Source: Torreya grandis (lineage: Eukaryota > Streptophyta > Pinopsida > Cupressales > Taxaceae). From it: 64,000 nucleotides of DNA. Location: assembly GCA_037957365.1 (NCBI GenBank), contig JARHVA010006307.1, positions 144,001-208,000 of the forward strand, read 5' to 3'. Positions 39,736 to 56,999 of the stretch are shown here, one piece after another (the stretch's first letter is position 1; each line of letters begins with the position of its first letter). Below the pieces are notes generated by a model. The model was not told where the DNA came from and searched no databases. It saw nothing but the letters and a program-made list of their open reading frames with translations. The position numbers and the translations under genes are program-made.

Positions 39736-41930
39736 TCATTAAATAGCCTCCTTCTCTTTTCCTTCCTTGAATAAGACTCTCCTTGGGATGTCGTACTTGT
39801 AGATGGAGATCCCTCAACTCCAAGGTCTAATTGTGGGTCCTATGCTCATAGTTTGCTTGCAGCTAAACTTGTTCAAATAAAACTATTATTATAAAATTAG
39901 CATACTATACAAAAAACCAAGTTGATAAATTAATTTTAAACTAGAATGAAAAATAATTTAAACATGCACTTACTGCAAGCTCATGGTCCTACTCAATCTA
40001 CTTCTAATGTTAACTAGGTTATTGACAAGTTCAACTACATGAATAGGCATGTGAAATGAGGAATAAACATGAGGAGGTGTCATATTAATCATCTAAATTG
40101 GAATTTCATATTTCATTTGATAATCTTGCATATATAATACATTCACAAAAGTTATATTTTGCCAAGTATGTACTAAAATTATTAAAACAAATCTATTTTT
40201 AAAATTCAAAATTACAAGTTAATATGTACCTCTATGAGTGCCTGTGTGAGTGACATTACAGTAGTAATGCCTATGTCTGTCTTAGCTCATAGTGATGGAG
40301 GAGTGTCTACTCTAGTCATCAACTAAACAAATAACATTGTTTAGTTTTCTATAAACTATTGAAGATATATGGCAAGTTTTTATCCTTTATTAAACTAAGA
40401 GTGTATTTAATAGTACTGTACTTGAATTTTGAGATCCTTGATAGATAAATTTAAGTATAAAAAAATATACATTGATTAAATATACATAGAGTATGAGATT
40501 AACTTAAAATTTTACCTTTATATACATAAATGGTGTTGTACTAACATGAATATATGAAATAGTGGATGGCCCACAAAATAGCTTTGTAAATGTAAACATA
40601 AGCTAAGTAAGATCAAATAATGTAACTATGGACTATGATGATGAAGGTACCGTATCCTCTAAGAACATACAAATTAAATATATATTATTTAATTTATGTT
40701 TAAATTAATTTTTAGCTTTTAGATTTGTAAATATAACTTAAACTTAATATGAAATTTATATAAAAGATACCTGCATGCATGTAGAGGCTAACGTGTGCAC
40801 ACCAAATGTGCATTCCAAAAAATCATCACTCAAGAGTATATCATTACAATCCATATTAAGTACCAGCATCACCACCATCTAAAGGTCTAATGAATATAGC
40901 ACCACAAGATCTACAGGGGTGGGGTCAGGTACACACACTAGGTGGAGTATCTCCAACATCAGTCTATGAAAACCTACTCGTATGCTAAACAAGTGTAATA
41001 AGCACACTAAGAACATGTAAAGTTTAAATCACCATGACCTCCTTAACCATAGAGGGAATCTCAAGATGAAATGGATTTTGGGTAGGGATCCTTTTAGGCT
41101 AATTTGGCACATGACGTGTACCTAATCAATCTTGTGTAGAGCCTTTCCCTCAGCCTTAAAACTCACCATAGTCAAAATGGTTTGTAATCTCATTGAGGAT
41201 GAAATAATAATAGAGTTTCCTCAAAAAATATAAGGGACATCATGGTTTTTACATGATGGATAATCAAACACCATCCATCATTAGTCTTAAAAATTAGATT
41301 TAATAAAATTGTGTTGGCATTAATAGATTGGGAAATATTTATTGGTTAGTGCAAATGGTGCATTGGTGGTTGGTTTGATGCCTAAGGCACACATTTTTTA
41401 TTTTGATATTTATTTTTTCTTCACCTCACATGCTAATAATTTATCCACATAGTAAGACCTAAACATATCCTTATATGATTCCCATCTATCATTTTCACTC
41501 ATTATCAATTTAACTTGACATGATATTGACTCCATGGTATTGCCTAGATAGGTGTGGTGGGTGTTGGTGAAATTAGGGTCCCTCATTATCCTAATTATTT
41601 GCTCAATTTCAATTTTGTTTTCCACTATGTGTACAATTAGATCCTCTTGACTACTTGGGGTATCATGTGGAACTATAGGAGGGATAAGAGGGTTAAGAGG
41701 AAGGTTAGCATATTGGTCTCTTGTAATAGAGTGGGCTATTTAAAACATATAATTTAAAAATTAAACAATTTAAATTAAAAAATTACAAAAATTAAGGTTA
41801 TTAGGTTTAGATTTTTATCACTTACCTCCTTTTTATGGTGGCATAGTTGATTTGGAAAGGTTTTGGGCTTTCTAACAAATATCTGGCAAGGTTTTGGGTT
41901 TTCCATAGGCAAATTAGAATCATGTGAGGC
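39725..41930 (-). pseudogene. Pieces of an unidentified spliced gene
   Basis: Several minus-strand segments look like exons. The clearest is 41740-41410: HSITRDQYANLPLNPLIPPI, then VENKIEIEQIIRIMRDPNFT and SENDRWESYKDMFRSYYVDK. It is preceded by an AT-rich stretch of about 88 bp that runs from GGAG|GTAAGT (41828) to TTTTAAATAG (41741). Other pieces are SSSMRLQTILTMVSFKAEGK (near 41190), a segment ending ATGCAG|GTATC (40770), ELVNNLVNIRSRLSRTMSLQ|GTAAG (near 39970) and a last piece LDLGVEGSPSTSTTSQGESY..KEKRRRLFND with a stop (39860-39735). In-frame stops occur and exon phases do not all match, so it is probably a pseudogene or an old transposon gene. I do not recognise the family. Confidence 0.4.
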
Positions 41931-41989
41931 TAGAGAGAAGGAGATTAAAGTGCAAATGAGATAGAATCACATTTTTGGGCCCAGTTTTA

Positions 41990-42215
41990 TTTTTACCAAA
42001 TTGAACATGTACACATTCCTAACACTAATAATTCATACGTGTTATTAGTGTTTATAATGTGTACATATTCCTAACACTAATATTGCATATATGTTATTTA
42101 TGTTTATAATGCGTATTCTTTATTTTCATAATGCATACATGTTATGGCTCAGATTTTTTGACCCTTAGTTCAAATAATGTGTATGTGTTATGGTCACAAC
42201 ACGTATGCATTAGGG
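41990..42215. repeat. Short imperfect ~60-bp repeats with palindromic words
   Basis: 'atgtacacattcctaacactaat' and 'gtgtacatattcctaacactaat' start near 42008 and 42058, each followed by 'catac/tgtgttatt.gtgtttataatg'. CACTAATAA...TTATTAGTG is self-complementary. No gene is seen from here to 42540. Confidence 0.5.
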
Positions 42216-42541
42216 GAAATGTCCATGAAATTGTCCCCCAACTATATGAACATAACCATTTGTAAAACCATAATAGATAAGAAAATAAAAATAAATTCAA
42301 CATGATTCAATGAAATATGTATATAAATGTACTAATCTAAGTCTCAAGTAAGGATATTCTATGTGTTTTTGAGAATAAATTTGTATATAAAACTAAGAAT
42401 AAAATGTAAGAAAAATGTTGTGTGAAAAAAATCATGTCATTCGATGTGTCATTGATATTAAAAAACCATGAAAATAATGATACATTATCATATTTACCTT
42501 TCGAAGTTAATTAAATAAGTTTAAATCACGCAACTTCTGTG

Positions 42542-42672
<131 letters not shown>

Positions 42673-42954
42673 TCTCCATAAACTTATAGGTTACTTTGAT
42701 TACCTCAATATAAATAAAAATTATTCCCATTAAACCTTGAAAGGTTGAATTGGGTGGGAAATAAATTTTTAAATAATACAAGAGATGAAATTTTTGATAT
42801 TATGATTACAATCGTAAAGCATACTATTAATAATGACAGTATGATCACAATATTGAGGTTCATGATAACATGGTAAAAAAAACTAGTTAATATTGTCCAA
42901 GTCATAGGCATGCCTACTAAAATAAATAATTAAATTAAATTAATTTTTTTCTCT

Positions 42955-44262
42955 TAATATTTGAGAATAACATATATATAGTGGATGAAACACATGTCAA
43001 GTAAAATATAACAAGAACAAGCCATAGATCAACAATCTAAAGGGTAGATCTACAATCAAATAAAATATCTACTCTCTTATGTTGTGCTTGTTTCATCTGA
43101 TATTGAATTAATGTTTAAACTAATCCTAAATTAAATAAATGGAATATAATAAAGTAGTGTTCTGTAAATATAACTTTAAATAACAAGCTAAAGATAAATG
43201 ACTAAAATAGATAAAGTAAAACAAAAACAAACAAGGTTAAACTATGCAAAAGAGAGATGAAATTAGAAATTTGCTTTGTTAGGTGACTACATAAGAAAAT
43301 AAAATGTAGGAATAGACATAATGAAAAAAACCTAAGATTCTCTCAGAATTTATGTCTAGGTGCTTTGATATATAATAATGACTAGTAGAGGACATGAAAA
43401 ACTACCGCTTTTATCCCTATTAGTCGATTTTGTCTTTTTGTAAAAAAATGTAACTTCTACAAAAATCAAGTATGAAAATGACAATTAGGTCTATTTAAAT
43501 TTATTTTATCTTATAAAACTATACAAAGACTATGATAGACCTCAAAACCCCACTATGTTGAGTATTGTCTATATACCAATACTATGAAGAGGGATGAAAA
43601 TTTCATGTAGTTCTCCCACCTAACTGATCTGTGTAATTATACTCCTGTAACTATATGAATGAATCTATATTTTACTTGAATACTTGATCATGATTCACTA
43701 GGGATACATAAAACTAAATCCAAACTTGTCTCATGAATGCTTAGAAATTGATTTGGGAAAAATAGGGAAATTTTGTTCAATATGCACTTATGTTGATAAT
43801 CTCTTGAAATATAATTGATAATATTTCCAAGATGTATGAAATGAATGAATTAAATGTGATTTTATAGTGGTTCAATAAATAAAAATACCCATTTGAGAGT
43901 TTACGGATATAAAATTCAACCCTAGGAATAATTTTTTTTTGAGATTTTGACTCTTGTGAGTCAAGGATATGTTCGACAAACAGGGACAAAAACATGGATA
44001 TTTTTGTCCCTTCAAGAAAGGTATTGAGTTTGGGGTCTAAGTCAGATCATACAAATGCATAATGGTGTTTTCAATAGTAATATCATTTTTATATATGACA
44101 ATAGATGACATTATAATAAAATTAGGTTACCTCTTATGCTTAGGATATGTCAAAATGGAAAAATAGATGTCAATTAAGTGCACATGTCAATTATTGGTAA
44201 AAATAGATAAAATAGGCACAATCAATTATTCATGACCAAATTTAGTTTACTACATCATATCC
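42955..44262 (-). repeat. Diverged relative of the RT-less element LTR
   Basis: The block 'ataccaatactatgaagagggatgaaaatttcatgtagttctcccac' (43574) matches the LTR words at 7427-7470, 14197-14240 and 52556-52595. Nearby order is also similar. The right edge, 'tttactacatcatatcccccactttt', reads on the minus strand as a purine-rich AAAAGTGGGGG tract followed by TGATGTAGTAAAC, a plausible LTR start. The left edge is unclear. I interpret it as a solo or truncated LTR of a related family. Confidence 0.45.
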
Positions 44263-44524
44263 CCCACTTTTTAATCTATAAATGAAATTACTAGATTAAA
44301 GGAAAGCCATACCTTAGTGTGTAAGATACACTTTGTCTTTGAGATACATCCTAAAATTGTGCAAGCCACTGTAGAGTTTGGAAAACCCTGAAAAACACAT
44401 GAAGTAGTCATTTTATTCCTTTATAAACTTGAATTTGAAAATTTGATTTTTTTTTGAACTTTGTTAATTTGAAATTTGAAATAAATATTGTTAAATTGGA
44501 AATTGCTTGTGTTTGTATAGTTTT

Positions 44525-46499
<1,975 letters not shown>

Positions 46500-47500
46500 A
46501 TAAAATTTAAAAGGTATGATATGATTGAACAATTAAGTAAAACCCATACAAATATATTAATACTTGAGATTTTGAAATAGTCAACTATCTATAAGGATAT
46601 CTTATATTAATCCTTGTATGGGACTCAAGTACCAAATGACATAAATCTGACTTATTTTGTGGATGTTATGTAAGATCTCAAAAATAAAACAAATATAATC
46701 ACTTTTAACCTCAAATATCTACCCTCAAAGGATATCATTGACAAAGACTTGACTTTATTCATACCAATATTCACAACAAGGGAATCAAGGGAGTACTAGT
46801 TGATAATACACCATGTCTAGACATTTGAAGCATGGAGTTCTTAAAATCAATGGGAATAAACAATGAAGTCATTAAAAAATTAGACATGCATATCAAAAGA
46901 TTTGATAATTCATGTTTTCCACCAATTGGTAAAATCAAATTAGGTATGACATTGGGCCCAAAAATAATACAAGCTACATTCCAAGTAATATCTCAATTAT
47001 TTAATTATAACTTATTCATGGGTGGACATTGGATACACATTATGGAAGCTATACCATGCACATTACATTGATGTACAAAATTCATACATGATGGGACATT
47101 ATGGATAATGCCTACAAATGATGAATCCTTTAATTTTTTGAAAATGTTACATTCTAACATAGAAGCAGTTCCTCAAATGGTACCACCTAAGAAATTTATT
47201 CCAATTGAGAATATATCAACTTATGAGATGGGTGAATCAAATAAGATAAATCATTTACCTCCATATATTCATAAGGAATTAACATCTGAGGTACACACTA
47301 ATATATAAAAGTAGTAGGATTAAGAACATATGGAAAAAGAGATAGAGCAATGTACATTACAAAGGGAACCAATTATACTATAACAATAAGAAAATTAGAC
47401 ATTTGAAATTCATTTATTGGTAAATTTTGAGCAACAAGATGGAAAGGTTTTCAATTACTATGATAGTGATGATGACATTCCTTATGATATGATAGATGAA
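46500..47500 (+). pseudogene. Gag end, retropepsin and linker (plus strand)
   Basis: RYDMIEQLSKTHTNISILEI (near 46517) is the gag-end motif, equivalent to that at 12600. A stretch DLTLFIPIF.. leads to NKGIKGVLVDNTPCLDI (near 46779), where the active-site triad D-N-G has become D-N-T. After one stop, the open frame 46832-47071 holds FLKSMGI, IGKIKLGMTLGPKIIQATFQ, YNLFMGGHWIHIMEAIPCTL, the usual second half of the domain. The linker follows as 47108-47308 and ends near YYDSDDDIPYDMIDE (47458-47502). The family matches the minus-strand copies at 10839-12610 and 55900-63400. No RT follows before 49500. Confidence 0.75.
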
Positions 47501-47502
47501 TA

Positions 47503-49393
47503 ATTATGTAAACTCAGTTTTTATCTACTTAAGTATATTTACCATTATCTATTCACACATTAATGTAAAACTAAACTTAGATAAAGGTAAGGAAAAAATA
47601 GAAGATGAACATATGAATGCTTGTTATACAATTCATCTCTCTTGGTTAAAATATTTAAATCAAACTTACAAATACATCATGTGAATAATGTGGAATCCTC
47701 ACATAGGTTATCAAAATAGATTTGATATATTACAACATGCTCCACATACAATAATAATATCTATGATACTTGAGTACAAGATGATATATTTAACACCTAC
47801 TAGACGTAGCTCAGTGATAAAACTAATTGATATAACAAGATAAAAATATTAAAATTATCATAGAATCATAGGCCATAATACCAATCATTATGAAACATTA
47901 AAAAATAAAAATCACAAATACAAAAATTAAGGGCATATACAAATTATGCACGAACAGTGACAAAGATCCTTGATCTCAAATAATTCAAAAATAAAAAGTA
48001 TAAGGGTATATACTTGAAAACACCCATTCTAAGAGTATCTAACCATTATTAAAAACATCAATGGGGTATATTATGAGAATCTCAAGATTGATATCAATAA
48101 TTGGGACACATTTTATAATGTTCCATGTTTGAGATAGTTACAGAGTAGTCACAACATTATCCACTCTTTCTAGAATCTCTCAGATGCATTATGTTACCCA
48201 TAACATGTGGACCAAAAGTGGTCACTATGATCATATGGTATTATATAAAATTCAGATTGACATTTCATTTTTTGTAACATTGGTTGGCTGATATGAATGT
48301 GATAATGGATACTACAAACATGTGTCTCACTTTTCCTTTTGAGGGAAGGGGGTTTGCATCCAACATGATGGATATGGTGATATACCTATACCAATGTATT
48401 CAAGTAGCTAATCACAACAAACATCAAAGAAGTAACAATGATTCATAATAAAAAATGGTGGCAAGAAAATATATTGATAAAGCCACTAGGTAGTCCTATA
48501 CCTTCAAACTATGATGACTTCTATATTAGCTCTTTCAAATCAATTCAAAAAATGATCAAGAAAATAGTAAGATATTAATATAAATAAAAAATAACAAAAA
48601 TATCTAGCCTTTCACATGTTTACTAGATTTTCCATATGTTATTTAATTTATGTTAGGAGATGACATATCATTTCTATACACACATGTTTCACAGGTACTT
48701 GATTATGATAAAATTATACACTAAATCCATGATACATGAGCATGCATATGTTTGACCTTTCATCTTCCTATGTGACACACTAAATTGGGTGAATTTTGAT
48801 TATATTGGTCATGATTGATAAATTTTATATTATTTCATGATCATTTTACATTATAATTTAGAACTTATATACTAACACTTCCACATGCCTATACTCATGC
48901 TACTATCTTACATAGTGTATTTTATATGTTATTCTACAAGACATTTTGCTAACACATGTATGCATGTACTAGTATGACATGCTTAAGCTATTTGTTTATA
49001 TTTCATATCTTCATCTTATCACATAGCCTACTTGAGTGCACTTATTATTTACTTCCTTGTCTTGATTGTGGAACATTAGAACATGTTTCTAGTTTATTTT
49101 CCATAATGCCTTGAGTGTTTATTATTTATTTAGTGTGTGGAAATTTAAAAATATCATCAACTTTGAGTGTGTAACATTTGAAGATGCCATGTATTTGTGG
49201 TATCTTTATACCTCTATTTACATGACATTAAGTGTTCTTATGTGTGTACTTTATTGTTTGATAAGATTGTTACTCTTAGACATTGGCATAATCCATATCA
49301 TGCATCTTAGGGCTTTTTATGTTTAGACACTTTGAGATTCATTGATACATATACTTAAAAATGATACCCATATATGTTTATTTACTACATCAT

Positions 49394-49395
<2 letters not shown>
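47503..49395. other. Non-coding region after the plus-strand gag-protease
   Basis: No reverse transcriptase, RNase H or integrase motif was found in the three plus frames. This is the position where pol would be expected. Short open frames such as 49111-49326 lack motifs. Confidence 0.5.

Positions 49396-49440
<45 letters not shown>
49396..49440. repeat. (AT)n microsatellite
   Basis: A 45-bp TA/AT run. Confidence 0.97.
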
Positions 49441-49441
<1 letters not shown>

Positions 49442-49499
49442 CATGGTTATCTTATGATTTTGAGCTAAGGTGAATATCATGCTACATTATCCTCACCTC

Positions 49500-51249
49500 A
49501 AAAGGGGGGCATATTAGTGGGGGAATGCCATAGAGAAATGAGTCCACATACATATGGTTGGAATAATTAGCATAATTTGATACCGTTTACATGATTCAAA
49601 TATACACTTGTGATAAAATTCTATGTATTTAACACTTATTTTCATATATTTGAGACAAAGTTTTTCAAATTTGTAACATATTATACATAGTTTAGAGAGT
49701 AGAGGTTGTATTTTGATATATTATATAGATTGAGAAATATTTTAGGTGCATATTCCATGTAAATACAACAAATTATAGATACACATTCAAGTTATACGAA
49801 TATTCATACACTGACCCTACCAAGAAGCAACAATAGGGATTTTATTTGCTACAATATTTGGATTTTTTGAGTAGTTTGATTAATATTATGTGCCATCAAT
49901 GGACTTGGAATTACTTATATTATTATGGGTTGATATGGTTACGCCATTTGACTCAGGTGAGATTGGATAGATTATGCTTACATTTGGGTTATGCAATTGA
50001 GATTCAATGATCTTGATGGACTTGGCATAACTCATCCTTATACCATATTGGGGGAATGCTCAATCCCAACTTATATATTCACATATACAAGGTTAATTTG
50101 TGAACCCCTCTCCAATTATTCATCTAGGAATAATTATTACCAAAGTAAACTACAAAGGGGAAATATTGTTGCATTGACACATAGGTGTACTCCTTCCTTT
50201 CTCTCATTCTTTCAAGAAATTTTAATTATTAAATTTAAAATTATATGCACCAATTAAAAATGTAACATGATATTATTTTTAGGTCGTACAGATACAAAAT
50301 AATTAAATAGGGTTCAAGTCATATCAAGGTGTGTTGTACACACCATGGTACACATTTATTTCCTTTAACCTAGTAATTTCATCCTTATGAATTACTAAAT
50401 TACTAAAATCTAGATTTTACATGATAAACTATTCTTACACAATTTAAAAAAATAATTTAATGATCTACCCTTTAGTCTATGACTTTCTCACTATCTAAAG
50501 GCTTACAGTCTTCATCTCACTATGCCTAAATGCTTATTTAGTCTTGATATTATCATTACCCAGATCACTATAGTCTAAAAATATGCTAAAATCATGATAT
50601 ATATCCTTCATTATTAGTTATATAAATTCAAAATTTCTCTATTCTCCATAACACTACCATTCATACATAGACACTAGCATCTATTCTAGTGTCCTTGTAA
50701 CATGATCTTATTTTTAGGTCGTACAGATACAAAATATTTAAATAGGGTTCAAGTCATATCAAGGTGTGTTGTACACACCATGGTACACATTTATTTCCTT
50801 TAACCTAGTAATTTCATCCTTATGAATTACTAAATTACTAAAATCTAGATTTTACATGATAAACTATTCTTACACAATTTAAAAAAATAATTTAATGATC
50901 TACCCTTTAGTCTATGACTTTCTCACTATCTAAAGGCTTACAGTCTTCATCTCACTATGCCTAAATGCTTATTTAGTCTTGATATTATCATTACCCAGAT
51001 CACTATAGTCTAAAAATATGCTAAAATCATGATATATATCCTTCATTATTAGTTATATAAATTCAAAATTTCTCTATTCTCCATAACACTACCATTCATA
51101 CATAGACACTAGCATCTATGCTAGTGTCTTTGATCCAACACTAGTGTTTGTACCTATAAACACTCAAATTTGAAAATATTTTGATATGTGTAGTTAAACT
51201 ATTTGTATCAATTAACCCTTCATGAGATTAGTTTTTATTTTATTATTTT
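49500..51249 (+). repeat. Polypurine tract and probable 3' LTR, interrupted
   Basis: AAAAGGGGGG at 49500-49509 is a good plus-strand polypurine tract. A TG-beginning sequence follows (TGGGGGAATGCC from 49518). The sequence up to 51249 includes the repeat shared with 44525-44945 and is then cut by the LTR of the next element. This fits a 3' LTR belonging to the gag-protease at 46500. A full matching 5' LTR was not seen. Confidence 0.45.
50261..51130. repeat. Near-identical 435-bp tandem duplication
   Basis: 50261-50695 and 50696-51130 are almost the same base for base, from 'tgtaacatgatattatttttaggtcgtacag' to 'cactagcatctattctagtgtc'. Only a handful of differences show (for example aaataatta/aaatattta near 50300/50735 and ctattctag/ctatgctag at the end). 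Everything else repeated in the window is far more diverged, so this is a very recent event. Confidence 0.95.
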
Positions 51250-53198
<1,949 letters not shown>

Positions 53199-53215
53199 TT
53201 TAACCCCCCCATTTA
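53199..53215 (-). other. Polypurine tract of copy B
   Basis: The minus strand reads AAATGGGGGGGTTAAA before the LTR start TGTATTC. It is equivalent to 8069-8085 in copy A. Confidence 0.65.
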
Positions 53216-55700
53216 TTATAGTGATGCATCAAATAAAAATAATAGGATAAAAGAAAAATAGAAAGCATACTTGAACTTACCTATAAGGGAAAAGCTCATG
53301 AAGTTGTGTGATGCTAGAAGTGCATAGAGAGAGCACACTATGATGTGTGAATATAAAAATAAAAACATGAAGTAGATTAGTTCTTACTAGATATGTTATA
53401 TATAAAATAAGAATTTATAAAATTTGAGTAAAGGAGGAGAGGAATGAATACACCTCACTAGGTATGCAAACTAATACAAAACTTGTTGTGATGCTAGATT
53501 ATGCTAAATCAAGAGTAATATCATGAACAGAGTTGAGTGCTCAATTCCTCAAAATGTCACTCAAGAATGTAAAGGCTGGCCCTTTGCCTCCATCATCACC
53601 AACTAAGTGAAGTTAATGAATCATGCATGTGCTAATCAATATTTAGACTATGTGTCCAATCCCTCTGAATAGGTGCCTCAAGAATACAAAGGCTAGCCCT
53701 TTAGCTCCATCATTTCCCCATGAAGTGAATCTATAAAGTGATACCAATATATAATATATGTCATATGAGATGGATTATGGAGCCCATGAATGTTCTAGAA
53801 ATCTAACACTATGGCATGGATAGTTGAATGTGTGCTATAAAATAGGCCACTCTTGGCCTTTTTGAAAGATGGAGGTTAGGCTTGTATGAAAGCCAATCCA
53901 AAATTGATGTAATAGGATTATATGGAAACCATATTGGGAACATGGGTACTCAAAAATCTAAAATTTTATGAAATTTTAACTTGAATATGATGCCAACCAC
54001 CTACAGATGGAGTAAGGCACACAACTACTGAGAATGCCTAAAATAAACTAAACTTAGAAATAAAAAAAGATTAATGTACCACACACATTACCCCAAATCA
54101 CTGATGTTTGGAACATGGATTTTGATTTTGATGTTATGCCAACCACCCAATCTAAACTAAAAGTGAGAACCATCATGTTATGCATGATAACTCCCTGTAT
54201 CTAAGAAAACTATGCTAAAACTATTGAATCTGAAGGATCTGAAAGTGAAAACTATCCCTAAACTAAACTTTTTGCCTATTTATAGAAACCTTGAGTGTTT
54301 TTATACTTAGTAAAGAGAATAAAACTATGGACACCCCTATTTTTGGTGCTACTATTTAGTGTGAAAATTAACTGCTGATCTGAGACTTCTTATTTTTTTG
54401 CTTTGATTTGATCAATTTGACCTCTAGATTATGTGCTGACTATTATGAATGCTATTGTTTCAATTGATAAGAGGTTTTATCTCTATGACAAATCCTATAT
54501 TTGATGCCCCTTCTTCTAAGGGTAGGAATGATAAACCTATAATGACTACCCTCAGAAGAAAAGAGTCCTACAAGTGTGTTAATTCCTCAAAGATATATGA
54601 TATAACATTTGATGTTTGACAATATGTTTCAAGATATTGCAATTTTTGTACCAAGAGAATGCTAGATCAATAGGGGTATTCCTAGATAGATATAACAATG
54701 TGAAAGCATGTACAATGTACTGAACTAGAACTAGAAATGTTAATTATTAGTTATTAGTTAGAGGGATGGAGCATGATGTTCATCATGGCATCCAAGAAAG
54801 CAAATAAAATGAATGATATGGATCATGGCATTGCACATATTTGACAAGCAATAATCAAACAAGCAATAAGGAATACGTAAAAAGTATACTCTATGGGCTA
54901 AGGGGCCATGCAAATAAGGGACATGGGCACATGTCACTCAAATTGGAAACAAGCATCGACAACATGTTCAAATGCCTCATACACATACAAGTGAAATAAT
55001 AAAAATTGGCACATAGGCCACAGGCACATAGAGGAGTATAAACAAAGGACACTAGAAAATTTCCTAAGGGACACACATGGAAAAGAAGCAAAGGACATTG
55101 TCACATGTTCTAAGGCACAAGTAGGAGTCAAATAGGAATTGGAAAATGTAATCACAAAAGCTACACTAAGAAAGAATAAAAAACATGTAATAGCTAGAAA
55201 GAGACAAGCACATCTAACTAATCAAAGCAAATGTGAAAGTATATAAAACATGTGTAGTACAAGACTAGGTATATGCTAAGAAATACACAAGTGATAGATA
55301 CTAGTGAGATGTCGATATAGTATTTTATGTAATCTATAAATTAATGTACATAATTATGATAACTCAAAGTGTGTAGTGTAGGAATTACATAACTTGGATG
55401 GTGTAGTCATGTAGAAGATACCCCCAATGGGTATGTATAACAATGTATGTCTCAAATGTATAAGTAAGAATGCCCCCTCTATGGGTAGAATGAAGCAATC
55501 AATAACTAGATGTCATTACACACACTCAAATAAAATTAAGTGAAGCATGGAAATATAGAAAATTGAGATATAATAACATGAAACAACAAATGTAAGTCCT
55601 AGTGTGATAGTAGTGATGTAAAGCATGGATGATGCATACAATCGGAGTTGTTTTGGCATTTTTGAATGTTTTTATATTATTTATTATTATTTTTTTAAAT
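53216..55700 (-). other. 3' non-coding region of copy B
   Basis: Collinear with 8086-10650 of copy A and free of conserved reading frames. It keeps the three small hairpin positions (54920-54935 GACATG/CATGTC, 55046-55065, 55093-55110). The sequence similarity stops near 'tttttgaatgttttt' (55675; 10560 in copy A). Confidence 0.65.
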
Positions 55701-56456
55701 ATTTGAAATATGTATAGGAAGGACTAAGAAGAAAAAATATTAACCAATGAGTCTCAGGTGAGACTCCCTATCCTGGTATCTTATGTTGAATAACTTAATC
55801 ATGCATGATCATGAGGCACACGTGTATGACTAAGATTGTGAAGCTAAAATATGTGTACATTATAACTGATCTAAAATCTCTAAAGTTCAAACTAAATGTG
55901 GGGTCTCCTTATGACTCTAAGAAGTGGATATAACTATAAGGATCTTAGGGACCCATATGAAAGTAGGAGAAGAATATATATGAATAGATGCTCTCTATGT
56001 AGCTATATGAGATCTCAATGCAATTACTCTAGGTGTGAATACTATCACTGGAATCCATCTAGAATATTGAGGCTATGGGGGTGTATGAACCCTCTATATT
56101 GGTTATAGATGTTGTAACTATGGATGAACTTAAAGTGGAAATAAAATAGAAGCTAGAGGAGAAGATAAAACCAATGGAAGAATTGGATCTAGTGACTAGA
56201 AGCTGGTAGATGCCTCTAAAATGGGGAGTGGTGACTCATAAGGAATAACACCAATTGAAATAAATTGATTGGTGTGAATGATATTTATGCATATATTAAT
56301 TGTAGAAGGTACTACCTTGAATTTTTGAATCTATGATCAACCAAGTAGTATGTAAAAAGCTCTTACACTAGGAACTATAGTGAATGGTGTAGCCATATGT
56401 GTAGGACCAACATGTAATGGAAGTACTATTTTTCCCAATGAACTCTGAACATGCCC
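55701..56456 (-). pseudogene. Protease second half and linker, copy B
   Basis: Reading downward from 56450: HVQSSLGKIVLPLHVGPTHM then FTIVPSVRAFYILLG, a stop, S, a stop, IQKFKVVPSTINICIN. This is the second half of the retropepsin and the start of its linker (relatives have LLGRPWIH..VPST.H). The first half is at 62078-62250, across the nested element. Below 56200 the linker decays beyond recognition, and no RT follows. Confidence 0.72.
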
Positions 56457-56980
56457 TAATCCAAAACTTAGAAGTTTTGATTGATAGATATTTCAAGAAC
56501 ACAAAAATAACACAGTAATAATGAATGCTTTGGGAAGAGATGTTTTATTACTCAAGATTGCAATACAACTATATGCTTATCTCTAGAAAGAGATGTCTCA
56601 ATTCCATTTTAGGTTACATATTCATTTATATACATTTTGAAAATAGGAGGAGGATGTGGAAGGTCACCAATATTGAGGGATATTAAGTGGTTCAACTTTC
56701 ATTATTTAAAATAATATAGAATCTGAGAAATTACTATTTTTAGAAACTTACTATTTTTAGACTACACTAATAAAATTGAAATTTGGGGCACTTTTATTGG
56801 GTTTTTAGGGGTCAAAAACCACTGAGCAAAGCTTATGCCATCTCACCATTTTATCCTTGTTAATATATTTCTAATAGTTCAAACAGGGAGTTAATTAGAG
56901 CTATAGTGCAAAAGTTATGGCTCCCAAAAGTTCCATCATCAATTAGGGTAGAACCGTCACCCAAATTATTGCCCAGATCA
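56457..56980 (-). repeat. 3' LTR of the chromovirus-like element
   Basis: 524 bp, matching 61557-62077 from 'aaaacttagaagttttgattgatagatatttcaagaac' to 'ccaaattattgcc..gatca'. The minus strand starts TGATCTGGGCAATAATTTGG. Confidence 0.92.
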
Positions 56981-56998
56981 TTCCTCCCTCCTTGAGAA
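56981..56998 (-). other. Polypurine tract of the chromovirus-like element
   Basis: The minus strand reads CTCAAGGAGGGAGGAA immediately before the LTR's TGATC, a textbook plus-strand primer. Confidence 0.85.
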
Positions 56999-56999
56999 G

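Noticed and set aside
47800..47880. tRNA-like A box (TAGCTCAGTGAT), possible SINE head
   Set aside because: No B box, cloverleaf or poly(A) follows at the right distance.
55896..56108. Plus-strand open frame of 70 codons
   Set aside because: It lies opposite the decayed protease linker and has no match to the equivalent region of copy A.
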